This document shows, one piece after another, positions 8,240-14,184 of a stretch of 22,948 nucleotides of DNA (position 1 is the stretch's first letter; each line of letters opens with the position of its first letter). This stretch comes from JABMRP01 sp964444795. GTDB taxonomy: Bacteria; Planctomycetota; Planctomycetia; Pirellulales; Thermoguttaceae. The notes under the pieces were generated by a model that worked only from the letters and a program-made list of their open reading frames with translations, was not told the DNA's origin and did not search any database. The position numbers were made by a program, and so were the translations under genes. The stretch lies in assembly GCA_964444795.1 (NCBI GenBank), contig CAYUIQ010000150.1, forward strand, positions 1-22,948, in the 5' to 3' direction.

Positions 8240-8908
8240 GTGTCGGAACGTGTCATTGCCATCGGAGACATTCACGGTTGTCTGGCGGCCTTGGATGCAC
8301 TGCTGGAAGCGATCGATCCGCGCGCCGACGACACGATCGTCACGCTGGGCGATTATATCGACCGGGGACCGGACAGCCGGGGCGTCGTCGAGCGTCTGAT
8401 GGAATTGGCCCAGCGATGCCGGCTGAAGCCGATCCTGGGCAACCACGACGAGATGCTGCTGGAACTCCTCGACGAGAACCGGGGGTTCGACGGCTGGCTG
8501 GCGTTCGGCGGCGCGGCCACGCTGGCATCGTACGACTGTTGCGTGCCGGAGGAAATTCCGGCGGAGCATATCGCTTTCCTCCGCAAGTGCCTCCCGTACT
8601 ACGAGATCGACGACCATTTCTTTGTCCACGCCAGCTATTACGGCAATCTCCCGCTGGCCGAGCAATCGGCTCTGTCGCTTCGCTGGGAAGCGTTGCGAGA
8701 CCGCGCTCCCGGCCCCCACTACTCGGGCAAGCGGGCCATTGTGGGCCACACGGCCCAGAAGGACGGCAACATCCTCGACATGGGCTACCTCGTCTGTATC
8801 GATACGTGTTGTTACGGCGAGGGCTGGCTGACGGCCCTGGACGTCCACAACGGCGAGGTTTGGCAGGCCGATCAGGAGGGGAAACTCAATGTGGAAGCGG
8901 CCCGCTGA
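8240..8908 (+). CDS. PPP-family metallophosphoesterase (Ser/Thr phosphatase or Ap4A hydrolase-like)
   Basis: This 222-residue cytoplasmic protein has all the metal-binding motifs of the phosphoprotein phosphatase family: GDIHG at 9-13, GDYIDRG at 37-43, GNHDE at 67-71, then FFVHASY and IVGHTAQK supplying the later histidines. Two metal ions coordinated by these Asp, His and Asn residues hydrolyse phosphoesters. Bacterial relatives (PrpA/PrpB, PphA, ApaH-like) dephosphorylate proteins or cleave dinucleoside polyphosphates, and sequence alone does not separate these. It begins with GTG at 8240, chosen because GAGG (8230-8233) lies 6 nt upstream and the first motif follows closely. It is divergent from the GH172 gene and appears to be a single-gene unit. 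Confidence 0.9.
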   Translation: MSERVIAIGDIHGCLAALDALLEAIDPRADDTIVTLGDYIDRGPDSRGVVERLMELAQRCRLKPILGNHDEMLLELLDENRGFDGWLAFGGAATLASYDCCVPEEIPAEHIAFLRKCLPYYEIDDHFFVHASYYGNLPLAEQSALSLRWEALRDRAPGPHYSGKRAIVGHTAQKDGNILDMGYLVCIDTCCYGEGWLTALDVHNGEVWQADQEGKLNVEAAR

Positions 8909-9008
8909 TTTCCGCCCGATTTCCTCTCGTTTTCGCACCCCCATGACGTAGAATAGATCTGACACGAATCGATCGAACACGGAACGGATCTGGGGAACTC
9001 ATCCGACC

Positions 9009-10664
9009 ATGCAAGAGCCAATCGATCACCGCCGATCCGTCACGTGGCCAAGGCCGTGGATCCGTTGGACGATCCGCCTGCTGGCCCTGATCGCCACCGT
9101 GACGGCCGGCTATCTGGCCTGGATTTCTCTGGGCAGCGAAGGCCCGAAGATCGGCTGCGGCGGACTGCCGGGGATCGACTGCCAGGAGGTGCTGTCCGAG
9201 CGGCAATGGGCCTATTGGCTGGGCGTGCCGGTCAGTGTGCCGGCCGTTGGGGTCTACGCGTTGATCTTCCTGGCTTCGTGTCTGGTCGGCCGCCGGACGT
9301 CGGCGGAGACGGCATCCCGGGCTCGCTGGGCGCTGGTGCTCCTAACGATCCTGGCCGCGGGCAGCGCGCTCTGGTTCGTCGGATTGTTGGTGTTTGCCGT
9401 CGAAGGGCTTTGTCCGTATTGCCTGATCGTGCATACCTGCGGACTGACGATCGCGGCGCTGACGCTTCCCAAGATACCTCTCATGCGATCCGACTCGCGC
9501 GAGCAGTGGTACGGTGCGATGACCGGCGCTTTGGGGGACGTGTCGACGCAAGCCACCGAGAAGACCCTGCCCGTGGGGTTCACTCCCGCCGCGGGGAGCT
9601 GGGCCGGAGGATTGGCGGCCGGCGGCCTGACCCTTTTGATCGGCGATCAACTGGCGGTTCCGCCGGCGACCTTTATCGAGGAATCGCCCGACAACGTGGT
9701 CTCGGGCAAACTCGATCCGGAAACGGTCGATGTGCTGGCCGGCGGCGGAGCGTCGACGGAGCCCCGGGAATCCGAGTCGCCGGGCACGACGTCGCCGCAA
9801 CGCCCGACCGCCCGGCCCCAACCGCCCAAGGAACGCCTTCCGAACCAACTCAACCCGTCGCCGGGCGAAGCGGCGCAAGAGCCTCCATCCGATCCGCCGA
9901 ACGAACGGCCGCCGGTCGAGGACCCCGATTCGGCGGTGAAACCGGCGCTACCCGGCGCGCTTTCGCCCGAATCGCCGCCCGCCACGACCGGGCATTCCCC
10001 GCTTCCCGGCATGGATCCTCCGCCACCAAGCCTCCGGACCAAGGTGCGTACCGTCAACCTATTCGACGACCGGTTCCAGATCAACACGTATGGGCATCCC
10101 ATTTTGGGAGATCCGGCGGCCGAGCATGTGGTGGTCAAGCTGTTCGACTACACCTGCCGACACTGTCGTAATCTGGACAAATACCTCGACGCGGCGCGGA
10201 CTCGCTACGGCGACCAACTGGCGATCGTTGTCCTGCCGGTGCCGATGAACTCGAAATGCAACAAGTATATCAGCCCCGGACCGCCGCATCCGCATCATCG
10301 CAACGCCTGTGAATTGGCCCAGCTCGGCATGGCCGTCTGGTTTGCCGCTCCGGAGAAATTCGAGGCGTACCATCACTGGCTGTTCGAGCCGGTGGAATCT
10401 CGCGCGGTCGACGAAGCCACCGAGCACGCGACCGAACTCATCGGGCGAAGTGCTTTGCGGCGTCAACTGGGCGGTTCGACCATCGACCGGAAGATCGCCG
10501 CCTACACGGATCTGTCCCAGAAGATCAACATCAACTCCGACGGCGGCATCCCCAAGCTTCTCACCCCCAGCCACGCGATCAGTTGCCAGTTAGGGTCGCC
10601 GAAGGAACTCTTCGATATCCTCCAGCGCAACTACGATCTGGAGCCGATCGACGGCGGGCAATAA
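9009..10664 (+). CDS. VKOR-DsbA fusion: membrane disulfide-bond-forming protein
   Basis: This is a 551-residue two-part protein. Residues about 20-155 form a vitamin K epoxide reductase domain with several membrane helices: the loop pair Cys50 and Cys58 (CGGLPGIDC), the PVSVP serine (about 76) and the quinone-side CPYC at 135-138. A Pro/Ser/Glu-rich linker of about 120 residues (roughly 235-345) leads to a thioredoxin-fold DsbA-like domain (about 350-551) with the redox pair CRHC at 383-386, a later KCNKY...NACELA cysteine pair and a cis-Pro-like GGIPK segment. VKOR homologues reoxidise DsbA-like proteins using quinone, so the fusion should oxidise thiols in the periplasm. The trailing domain plausibly faces the periplasm. 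The start ATG has only a weak upstream GGGGA, about 13 nt away. Confidence 0.9.
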   Translation: MQEPIDHRRSVTWPRPWIRWTIRLLALIATVTAGYLAWISLGSEGPKIGCGGLPGIDCQEVLSERQWAYWLGVPVSVPAVGVYALIFLASCLVGRRTSAETASRARWALVLLTILAAGSALWFVGLLVFAVEGLCPYCLIVHTCGLTIAALTLPKIPLMRSDSREQWYGAMTGALGDVSTQATEKTLPVGFTPAAGSWAGGLAAGGLTLLIGDQLAVPPATFIEESPDNVVSGKLDPETVDVLAGGGASTEPRESESPGTTSPQRPTARPQPPKERLPNQLNPSPGEAAQEPPSDPPNERPPVEDPDSAVKPALPGALSPESPPATTGHSPLPGMDPPPPSLRTKVRTVNLFDDRFQINTYGHPILGDPAAEHVVVKLFDYTCRHCRNLDKYLDAARTRYGDQLAIVVLPVPMNSKCNKYISPGPPHPHHRNACELAQLGMAVWFAAPEKFEAYHHWLFEPVESRAVDEATEHATELIGRSALRRQLGGSTIDRKIAAYTDLSQKININSDGGIPKLLTPSHAISCQLGSPKELFDILQRNYDLEPIDGGQ

Positions 10665-10708
10665 GACGCGACCTTGTCCCACCCCGCCCTTGTTACTTCA
10701 CACAAATC

Positions 10709-10727
10709 CCGCCGGCTTGCCCGGCGG
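10709..10727 (+). terminator. GC-rich hairpin after VKOR-DsbA gene
   Basis: CCGCCGG (10709-10715) pairs with CCGGCGG (10721-10727) around a 5-nt loop, 45 bp after the VKOR-DsbA stop codon. There is no uninterrupted U-tract (ATCCTTCGG follows), so intrinsic termination is uncertain; it could also be part of a dispersed repeat. Confidence 0.35.
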
Positions 10728-10741
10728 ATCCTTCGGTTCTT

Positions 10742-10758
10742 CACTACATAATGTAGTG
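10742..10758. promoter_or_regulatory. Perfect 17-bp palindrome, operator-like
   Basis: CACTACAT and ATGTAGTG form perfect 8-bp arms around a single central A. It lies about 95 bp upstream of the ribosome binding site of the truncated FGE-like gene. The size and symmetry suit a dimeric repressor site, but no regulator can be assigned. Confidence 0.35.
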
Positions 10759-10852
10759 TGCCGTTGCCTCTGGTTGTCTGCTCTCGCCCGCCGCGATATG
10801 CTTAGAGTCGATGGGTGGCTGGCCTGTGACGCCTCTTATGGGAGGACGTGGT

Positions 10853-11032
10853 ATGAGATACTCCGTGATTTCGTGCGTCGTGCTTCTGGTGATGGCGGGG
10901 ACTGCTTTCAGCGAGGCGAAAGAGCCGGCGAAGAAGCTTGCAGTAGACTTGGGCGGTGGGGTGAAGATGGAGATGGTCCTGATTCCAGCGGGCGAAGGCG
11001 AAAAGGGGACATCACTGATTTCGAGGCCTTGA
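10853..11032 (+). pseudogene. Formylglycine-generating-enzyme-like (SUMF1) gene cut off after its signal peptide
   Basis: A good start (GGGAGG before the ATG at 10853) opens a frame with a signal peptide (MRYSVISCVVLLVMAGTAFS). It continues to VKMEMVLIPAGE, the motif that opens FGE-sulfatase/SUMF1-type domains (usually MVLIPAGxFxMGS). Exactly after the GAA codon for that Glu, at 10997, the sequence becomes a REPIN palindrome. The remaining twelve codons to the stop come from it. The rest of the domain (about 200-250 residues) is not found downstream, so insertion was accompanied or followed by deletion. The product, if made, would be a 59-residue non-functional secreted peptide. Confidence 0.7.
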
Positions 11033-11070
11033 AGCCTTTTCTCCGAAATCAGTGATGTCCCCTTTTCGCC
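10997..11070. repeat. REPIN-type palindrome, copy 1
   Basis: Perfect 27-bp arms (10997-11023 and 11044-11070) begin GGCGAAAAGGGGACATCACT and read as exact reverse complements, separated by a 20-nt loop. The loop can itself fold (AGGC...GCCT). The AAAAGGGGACA core is typical of REP sequences mobilised by RAYT (IS200-like TnpA-REP) transposases; no such gene is present in the window. This copy terminates the FGE-like frame. The arm-and-loop sequence recurs at 11620-11691 in the same orientation. Confidence 0.85.
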
Positions 11071-11077
11071 TCTTGAT

Positions 11078-11126
11078 CTACAGTTCTCATGTTACCCAAA
11101 TTTGGTGGCTGTCACCTTGTCGTGGC
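11078..11126 (+). repeat. 49-bp dispersed repeat, copy 1
   Basis: CTACAGTT..CATGTTACCCAAATTTGGTGGCT.TCACCTT.TCGTGGC recurs at 11841-11889 in the same orientation with 4 mismatches in 49 positions. It includes the small palindrome CCAAATTTGG and ends with a CCTT(T/G)TCGTGG motif, the complement of the CACGAAAAGG found near the REPINs. It starts 7 bp after REPIN copy 1. Confidence 0.8.
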
Positions 11127-11174
11127 TCTTCTTCTCTCTCTGGACCAGTGAGTGCTTTCTTCTTGCGGGGTTGA

Positions 11175-11588
11175 TTAGAGTAACTCCGTCATCGCATCGA
11201 TATCGGAACTTTCGATGTTGTCATTGGCATCTAACAGCATGGCAACCGTCAGCAGACGAGAATCCGTTGGATAACTCTCGCTGCCAACGCTGTATCTGTA
11301 AAGCCGTTCATTGCCTCCGTCTGTTCTGGTACCCAGGAAGGTGACACACAAGGAGCGTGTCTCGGCAAGGAGGTTCTTCTCGATCAGTAGCCGCACAATT
11401 GTAAGCAAGTCTGAACGAGCATTGAGAATGAGGTCGCTCGGATCTCTCTGTGCAATAGTCGCAGCGTAAAGGCAGTTCACAAAAAGGTGTTCAGCGGGGG
11501 ATTTGGAATGCGGTGGATCAGGAACGCGTGTGACGGTAATTGCATCGATCCGTACACCGTCCACGACTTCCTGCAAATGCTCATCCAT
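11175..11588 (-). CDS. Orphan small protein, probable displaced immunity protein
   Basis: This 137-residue soluble protein has no signal peptide or recognised motif; it is acidic and mixed alpha/beta in character (LLTIVRLLIEKNLLAETRSL; RLLTVAMLLDANDN). I do not recognise the family. The ATG at 11588 is preferred because the frame upstream of it (16 codons) is made of REPIN flank sequence. It lies at the end of a minus-strand series of RHS-tail toxin and immunity genes, between two REPIN copies and directly downstream of a remnant YD repeat. An immunity gene whose toxin has been lost is the best contextual reading. Its GC content is lower than the flanking core genes. Function is inferred from context only. 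Confidence 0.6.
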   Translation of the reverse strand: MDEHLQEVVDGVRIDAITVTRVPDPPHSKSPAEHLFVNCLYAATIAQRDPSDLILNARSDLLTIVRLLIEKNLLAETRSLCVTFLGTRTDGGNERLYRYSVGSESYPTDSRLLTVAMLLDANDNIESSDIDAMTELL

Positions 11589-11619
11589 GGCTATTCTCCA
11601 ATCAGCACGAAAAGGAGCA

Positions 11620-11691
11620 CGAAAAGGGGACATCACTGATTTCGAGGCCTTGAAGCCTTTTCTCCGAAATCAGTGATGTCCCCTTTTCGCC
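11620..11691. repeat. REPIN-type palindrome, copy 2
   Basis: This is the same palindrome as 10997-11070, identical from CGAAAAGGGGAC to the CGCC end including the loop, and in the same orientation; only the first two bases of the left arm differ (CA for GG). An extra half-arm (CAGTGATGTCCCC, 11694-11706) follows it, and CACGAAAAGGAG (about 11607-11618) precedes it. It separates the orphan immunity-like gene from the YD-repeat remnant and sits just upstream of the orphan's start. Confidence 0.85.
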
Positions 11692-11706
11692 TCCAGTGAT
11701 GTCCCC

Positions 11707-11838
11707 TCGGGCAATCGTACGTGTAGGTAAAACTCGAAATCAACGTCCCGTCCGACTGCCGATGCCAGAGCCCGGTCAAATTGCCGGCCACATCGTAAAT
11801 CATCGATGTGCTGCCGCCCATCGCCGAGAATTGAGTTG
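11707..11838 (-). pseudogene. RHS/YD-repeat remnant
   Basis: The minus strand reads MGGSTSMIYDVAGNLTGLWH then RQSDGTLISSFTYTYD, a typical YD repeat (MxYDxxGNL...FTYxYD) of RHS-type proteins. After TYTYD the frame enters the half-REP sequence (CPRGHHW) and dies within the REPIN. Upstream it is bounded by the 49-bp repeat at 11841. The piece is only about 43 codons and is a leftover of an RHS gene body, probably the former context of the orphan immunity-like gene downstream. Confidence 0.65.
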
Positions 11839-11840
11839 AC

Positions 11841-11889
11841 CTACAGTTTCCATGTTACCCAAATTTGGTGGCTATCACCTTTTCGTGGC
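11841..11889 (+). repeat. 49-bp dispersed repeat, copy 2
   Basis: This is the second copy of the 11078-11126 repeat (4 mismatches in 49). It runs straight into a short tandem series of about 13 bp (CCTTTTCGTGGCC, CCTTTTCGTGGCC, ACCTTCTCGTGGCC) ending near 11917, that is, the CACGAAAAGG motif repeated on the other strand. It marks the boundary between the YD remnant and the immunity-like gene ending at 11961. Confidence 0.8.
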
Positions 11890-11960
11890 CCCTTTTCGTG
11901 GCCACCTTCTCGTGGCCAAGCTGGATCACTACACCCTTGCTGTAGAACCACTACACCCTC

Positions 11961-12569
11961 CTAGATCAAATCAAGCATATCTTCGATCCTATGGCCCTCC
12001 TGCACCGAACGCCTCATCCTTTCTTCTGAGCAAGTGGGCAAGAATGTTGAGCGAGGTGGTAACACAAAACCCACCTTCTGTTCGGTCACCATTGGGTAGA
12101 CGATCTTGATTGCACCTTCTGCTTTGCTGGCAGTTCTTGATCGGACATATTCATCAATTCTCTTTGACGATTTTGGGTCTGATCCGCAAGTATCATAAAT
12201 AATGATTTGCCCTCCAATCTCCAAGGTAACTGCAATGCTAAGCAATCTTAACTGAGAGAAACCCAATGTTGACACAGGTTGGTCTGGCTGCAATCCAATT
12301 CGATACATCACTTCTAGTGCTTCACCATCCGCAAGCCCTTCACACAATTCTCTTGGATTGGCCGCTCCATCGGGAAGTTTCAACTGCCTGATTGCCTTGA
12401 CGGAGACCCCAGCGTCGTGTGGCATAACCTTCTCAATAAGAACGTCCTTGAGCCGCTCTGCATCGATGTCATATGGGATTCCAAGACATGAAACCGATTC
12501 CGAATGGATCTCAAAGTCTGGAACTGAAACATCTTCCATAGAAAACGACTTGCACGTTGCCACAATCAT
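11961..12569 (-). CDS. Putative immunity protein for the ParB-like toxin tip
   Basis: This 202-residue soluble protein belongs to no family I recognise. It starts 4 bp after the stop of the upstream toxin gene, and a G-run (GGGGGG) overlapping the end of that gene supplies the ribosome binding site, so the two are translationally coupled. This spacing and order (toxin, then immunity) is standard for polymorphic-toxin modules. The composition is markedly AT-richer than its surroundings (12181-12240 has 25 G+C of 60), which suggests it arrived with its toxin tip from another source. The immunity role is inferred from context. Confidence 0.7.
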   Translation of the reverse strand: MIVATCKSFSMEDVSVPDFEIHSESVSCLGIPYDIDAERLKDVLIEKVMPHDAGVSVKAIRQLKLPDGAANPRELCEGLADGEALEVMYRIGLQPDQPVSTLGFSQLRLLSIAVTLEIGGQIIIYDTCGSDPKSSKRIDEYVRSRTASKAEGAIKIVYPMVTEQKVGFVLPPRSTFLPTCSEERMRRSVQEGHRIEDMLDLI

Positions 12570-12573
12570 AGAG

Positions 12574-13770
12574 TTACCCCCCGGGAAGAACTAGGAAGTC
12601 CGCAGTATCGACTTGTTTGTGTAGTGGCGTAACACCACCTTCTCTAATGGACCTTCGAATCAGATTTCTCAAATGACTTGCATCACCAGTTTCACGCCAG
12701 ATTCTTAAGGCCGCATTGACACGATGATGGCCATCGTTGATTATCAACCGTTTTCCAGTTGTGTCCAAATAGCCGCCGACGGATGGTACCGTTTTACCGG
12801 CCAAGAATTGTCTCTCATACTCCGCAATCGTGCTTGGAGATAGACGAGTCTGTGTTGGTTGACCAGACCGTATCTCCAATTCTCCCAACGTTGTCCTTTT
12901 CCGAACAGCATCAACGAAGTCGTCTGCCCCCCCTCCACGCCCGCTATTATGCACCAGCACTTCGATTTTGCCAACCGCGAAGGAGTGCAATTGGGCAACG
13001 TGCAGGTTGTAGATGGGGATTTGAGCGGGGGCGGATTCGAGGTGGTGGACGGGCAGGTCGCGGCGGTCGCGGGTGGTTAGCACGTCGCCGATTTGGAGAT
13101 CTTCGGCGGCGACCCAACGGCCGCTGATGTTGCCGTTCTCGCTTGCCGCGCAGTGGTCGGGCACGGGGCGGGTTTCCAACGCTTCGCCGCCCGTGACCCA
13201 AAACGGGTGGTTGGCGGTGCAGCGGATCGTCTCGCCGCCGACTTCGATGCTCACCACCGCCCCGTCGTACTGGCGGACCAGCGGCTGGAGCACTTCTTCC
13301 AACTTCCAGCATCCGTCGGCATGATCGAACGCCCAGACGCGGTCGCCCGTTTGAATCGTTTCGATCGGGACTCGTCCCGATTCGGCTGCCACGGGCGTGC
13401 CGGCGGGGAAGCACGCCGCGCGCATCCGCCGGAGAGCCGCGTCTCGCTGGGCCGCTGGCAGGAACTTGAACAGCCAGAAGAGTTCCAGGGCGATCGCTCC
13501 CAGGTACGCTACTCCGGGATCGAATCCGAGCTTGATGAGCGCCTTCGTTACGATCTGTACGGATCGGCTGGCGTCGTGTTCGCCGGTCGCTATGTTATGC
13601 ATGGCGGTCGAGCCCAGATCAGTGGCATGCAAGGCCATGAGCGCGGCCAGCAGCGGCAGTTCTTTAGCAATCTTCGCTGCCAGCGTGCCTTCGCCCGCCG
13701 CCAGCAACAGCATCGCAACTCCATTGAGTTCCGCCTTCTCCTCCTCGCTAAGGCCACTGTAAGCGATCAT
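12574..13770 (-). CDS. Orphan toxin tail: duplicated pre-HINT region, HINT domain and ParB-like toxin tip
   Basis: This is a 398-residue product if started at the ATG at 13770; a TTG at 13902, directly after the previous gene's stop, would add 44 REP-derived residues. Residues 1-118 duplicate the middle of the neighbouring RHS-tail toxin. About 119-273 is a HINT (Hedgehog/intein) domain (ACFPAGTPV, IETIQTGDRVWAFD, TANHPFW, IPIYNLHV, ending VHNSG), which releases C-terminal toxins by self-cleavage. The tip (about 274-398) differs from the neighbour's and contains LSPSTIAEYERQFLAGKTVP and LIINDGHHRVNAALRIW, the signature of ParB/sulfiredoxin-like domains, a known toxin-tip nuclease class. It lacks an RHS body and export signal, so it is an orphan cassette. 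Duplication ends at 13767, beside a REP element. Confidence 0.8.
   Translation of the reverse strand: MIAYSGLSEEEKAELNGVAMLLLAAGEGTLAAKIAKELPLLAALMALHATDLGSTAMHNIATGEHDASRSVQIVTKALIKLGFDPGVAYLGAIALELFWLFKFLPAAQRDAALRRMRAACFPAGTPVAAESGRVPIETIQTGDRVWAFDHADGCWKLEEVLQPLVRQYDGAVVSIEVGGETIRCTANHPFWVTGGEALETRPVPDHCAASENGNISGRWVAAEDLQIGDVLTTRDRRDLPVHHLESAPAQIPIYNLHVAQLHSFAVGKIEVLVHNSGRGGGADDFVDAVRKRTTLGELEIRSGQPTQTRLSPSTIAEYERQFLAGKTVPSVGGYLDTTGKRLIINDGHHRVNAALRIWRETGDASHLRNLIRRSIREGGVTPLHKQVDTADFLVLPGG
12936..13767 (-). repeat. Duplicated pre-HINT/HINT block, copy 2
   Basis: This block corresponds to 14535-15366 at a constant offset of 1599 bp without net indels. From 13411 to 13767 it differs from the other copy at only 3 positions; the HINT part is visibly more diverged (7 mismatches in 12961-13020 alone). 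Its left end is the toxin-tip junction after VHNSG; its right end meets a REP element. Confidence 0.9.
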
Positions 13771-13828
13771 GGTGAAGGGGACGCAACTCCTCTTATGCAA
13801 ACAAATAGCCGCGTCCCCCCTTTTCGCC
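13771..13828. repeat. REP-type imperfect palindrome at duplication breakpoint
   Basis: GGTGAAGGGGACGC (13771-13784) faces GCGTCCCCCCTTTTCGCC (13811-13828), giving an imperfect hairpin with a 26-nt loop. The GGGGACGC core resembles the AAAAGGGGAC core of the two REPINs but is a different variant. It begins 3 bp from the last base of the duplicated pre-HINT block, and the ATG used by the orphan toxin lies exactly at this join. Confidence 0.7.
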
Positions 13829-13902
13829 CTATACCGCCATGGCATACAGCATCCAAATACACCACTTACGACAAATAGCGCCACCAAAGTAGCGCTGTCC
13901 AA

Positions 13903-14157
13903 CTACTGTGTCCCCGCAATTCTCTGATAGAACTCCTTCAGCATCGTGCCGCACCACGGACAGAACGCGATCCGTGATTCCGTCACCAGAGAAACCGGAA
14001 CGTCTGAGAATTCCGGGGCTGGCGCCTCGTGATCAACTGCTCTGTGCTGAATGACAAATCGCGGATCCGATTCATCGGACGTGTCAAGGATGATCGACAT
14101 CCCACGACGTCCGGCGGCTTCTACGTGACTCTGAAAGCCGACACAGCACCATCTCAT
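13903..14157 (-). CDS. Small Cys-rich protein, putative immunity partner of the RHS-tail toxin
   Basis: This 84-residue protein has CC at 4-5 and FCPWCG at 65-70 (Cys66, Cys69), four cysteines that could form one zinc site. The pattern (MRWCC near the start, a GRRGMSIILD strand, a VSLVTESRIAFCPWCG end) resembles small conserved hypothetical bacterial proteins; I know no function for them. AAAGGA lies about 9 nt before the ATG. It starts 27 bp after the stop of the RHS-tail/HINT toxin on the same strand, the usual place for an immunity gene. The role is inferred from position. Confidence 0.7.
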   Translation of the reverse strand: MRWCCVGFQSHVEAAGRRGMSIILDTSDESDPRFVIQHRAVDHEAPAPEFSDVPVSLVTESRIAFCPWCGTMLKEFYQRIAGTQ

Positions 14158-14184
14158 AATAACTATCCTTTCGCGTGGTTTCTG

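Larger units (their letters stand above)
10665..10852. other. Intergenic stretch with hairpin and palindrome
   Basis: No convincing gene lies here. It holds a GC hairpin just downstream of the VKOR-DsbA gene and a perfect odd palindrome, both listed separately. The stretch leads into the ribosome binding site (GGGAGG, about 10840) of the truncated FGE-like gene. Confidence 0.6.

Noticed and set aside
13410..13770. Assembly duplication artefact for the near-identical pre-HINT blocks
   Set aside because: The flanks, toxin tips and HINT parts differ between copies and the breakpoint coincides with a REP element, so a real duplication is more likely; read mapping could still test this.
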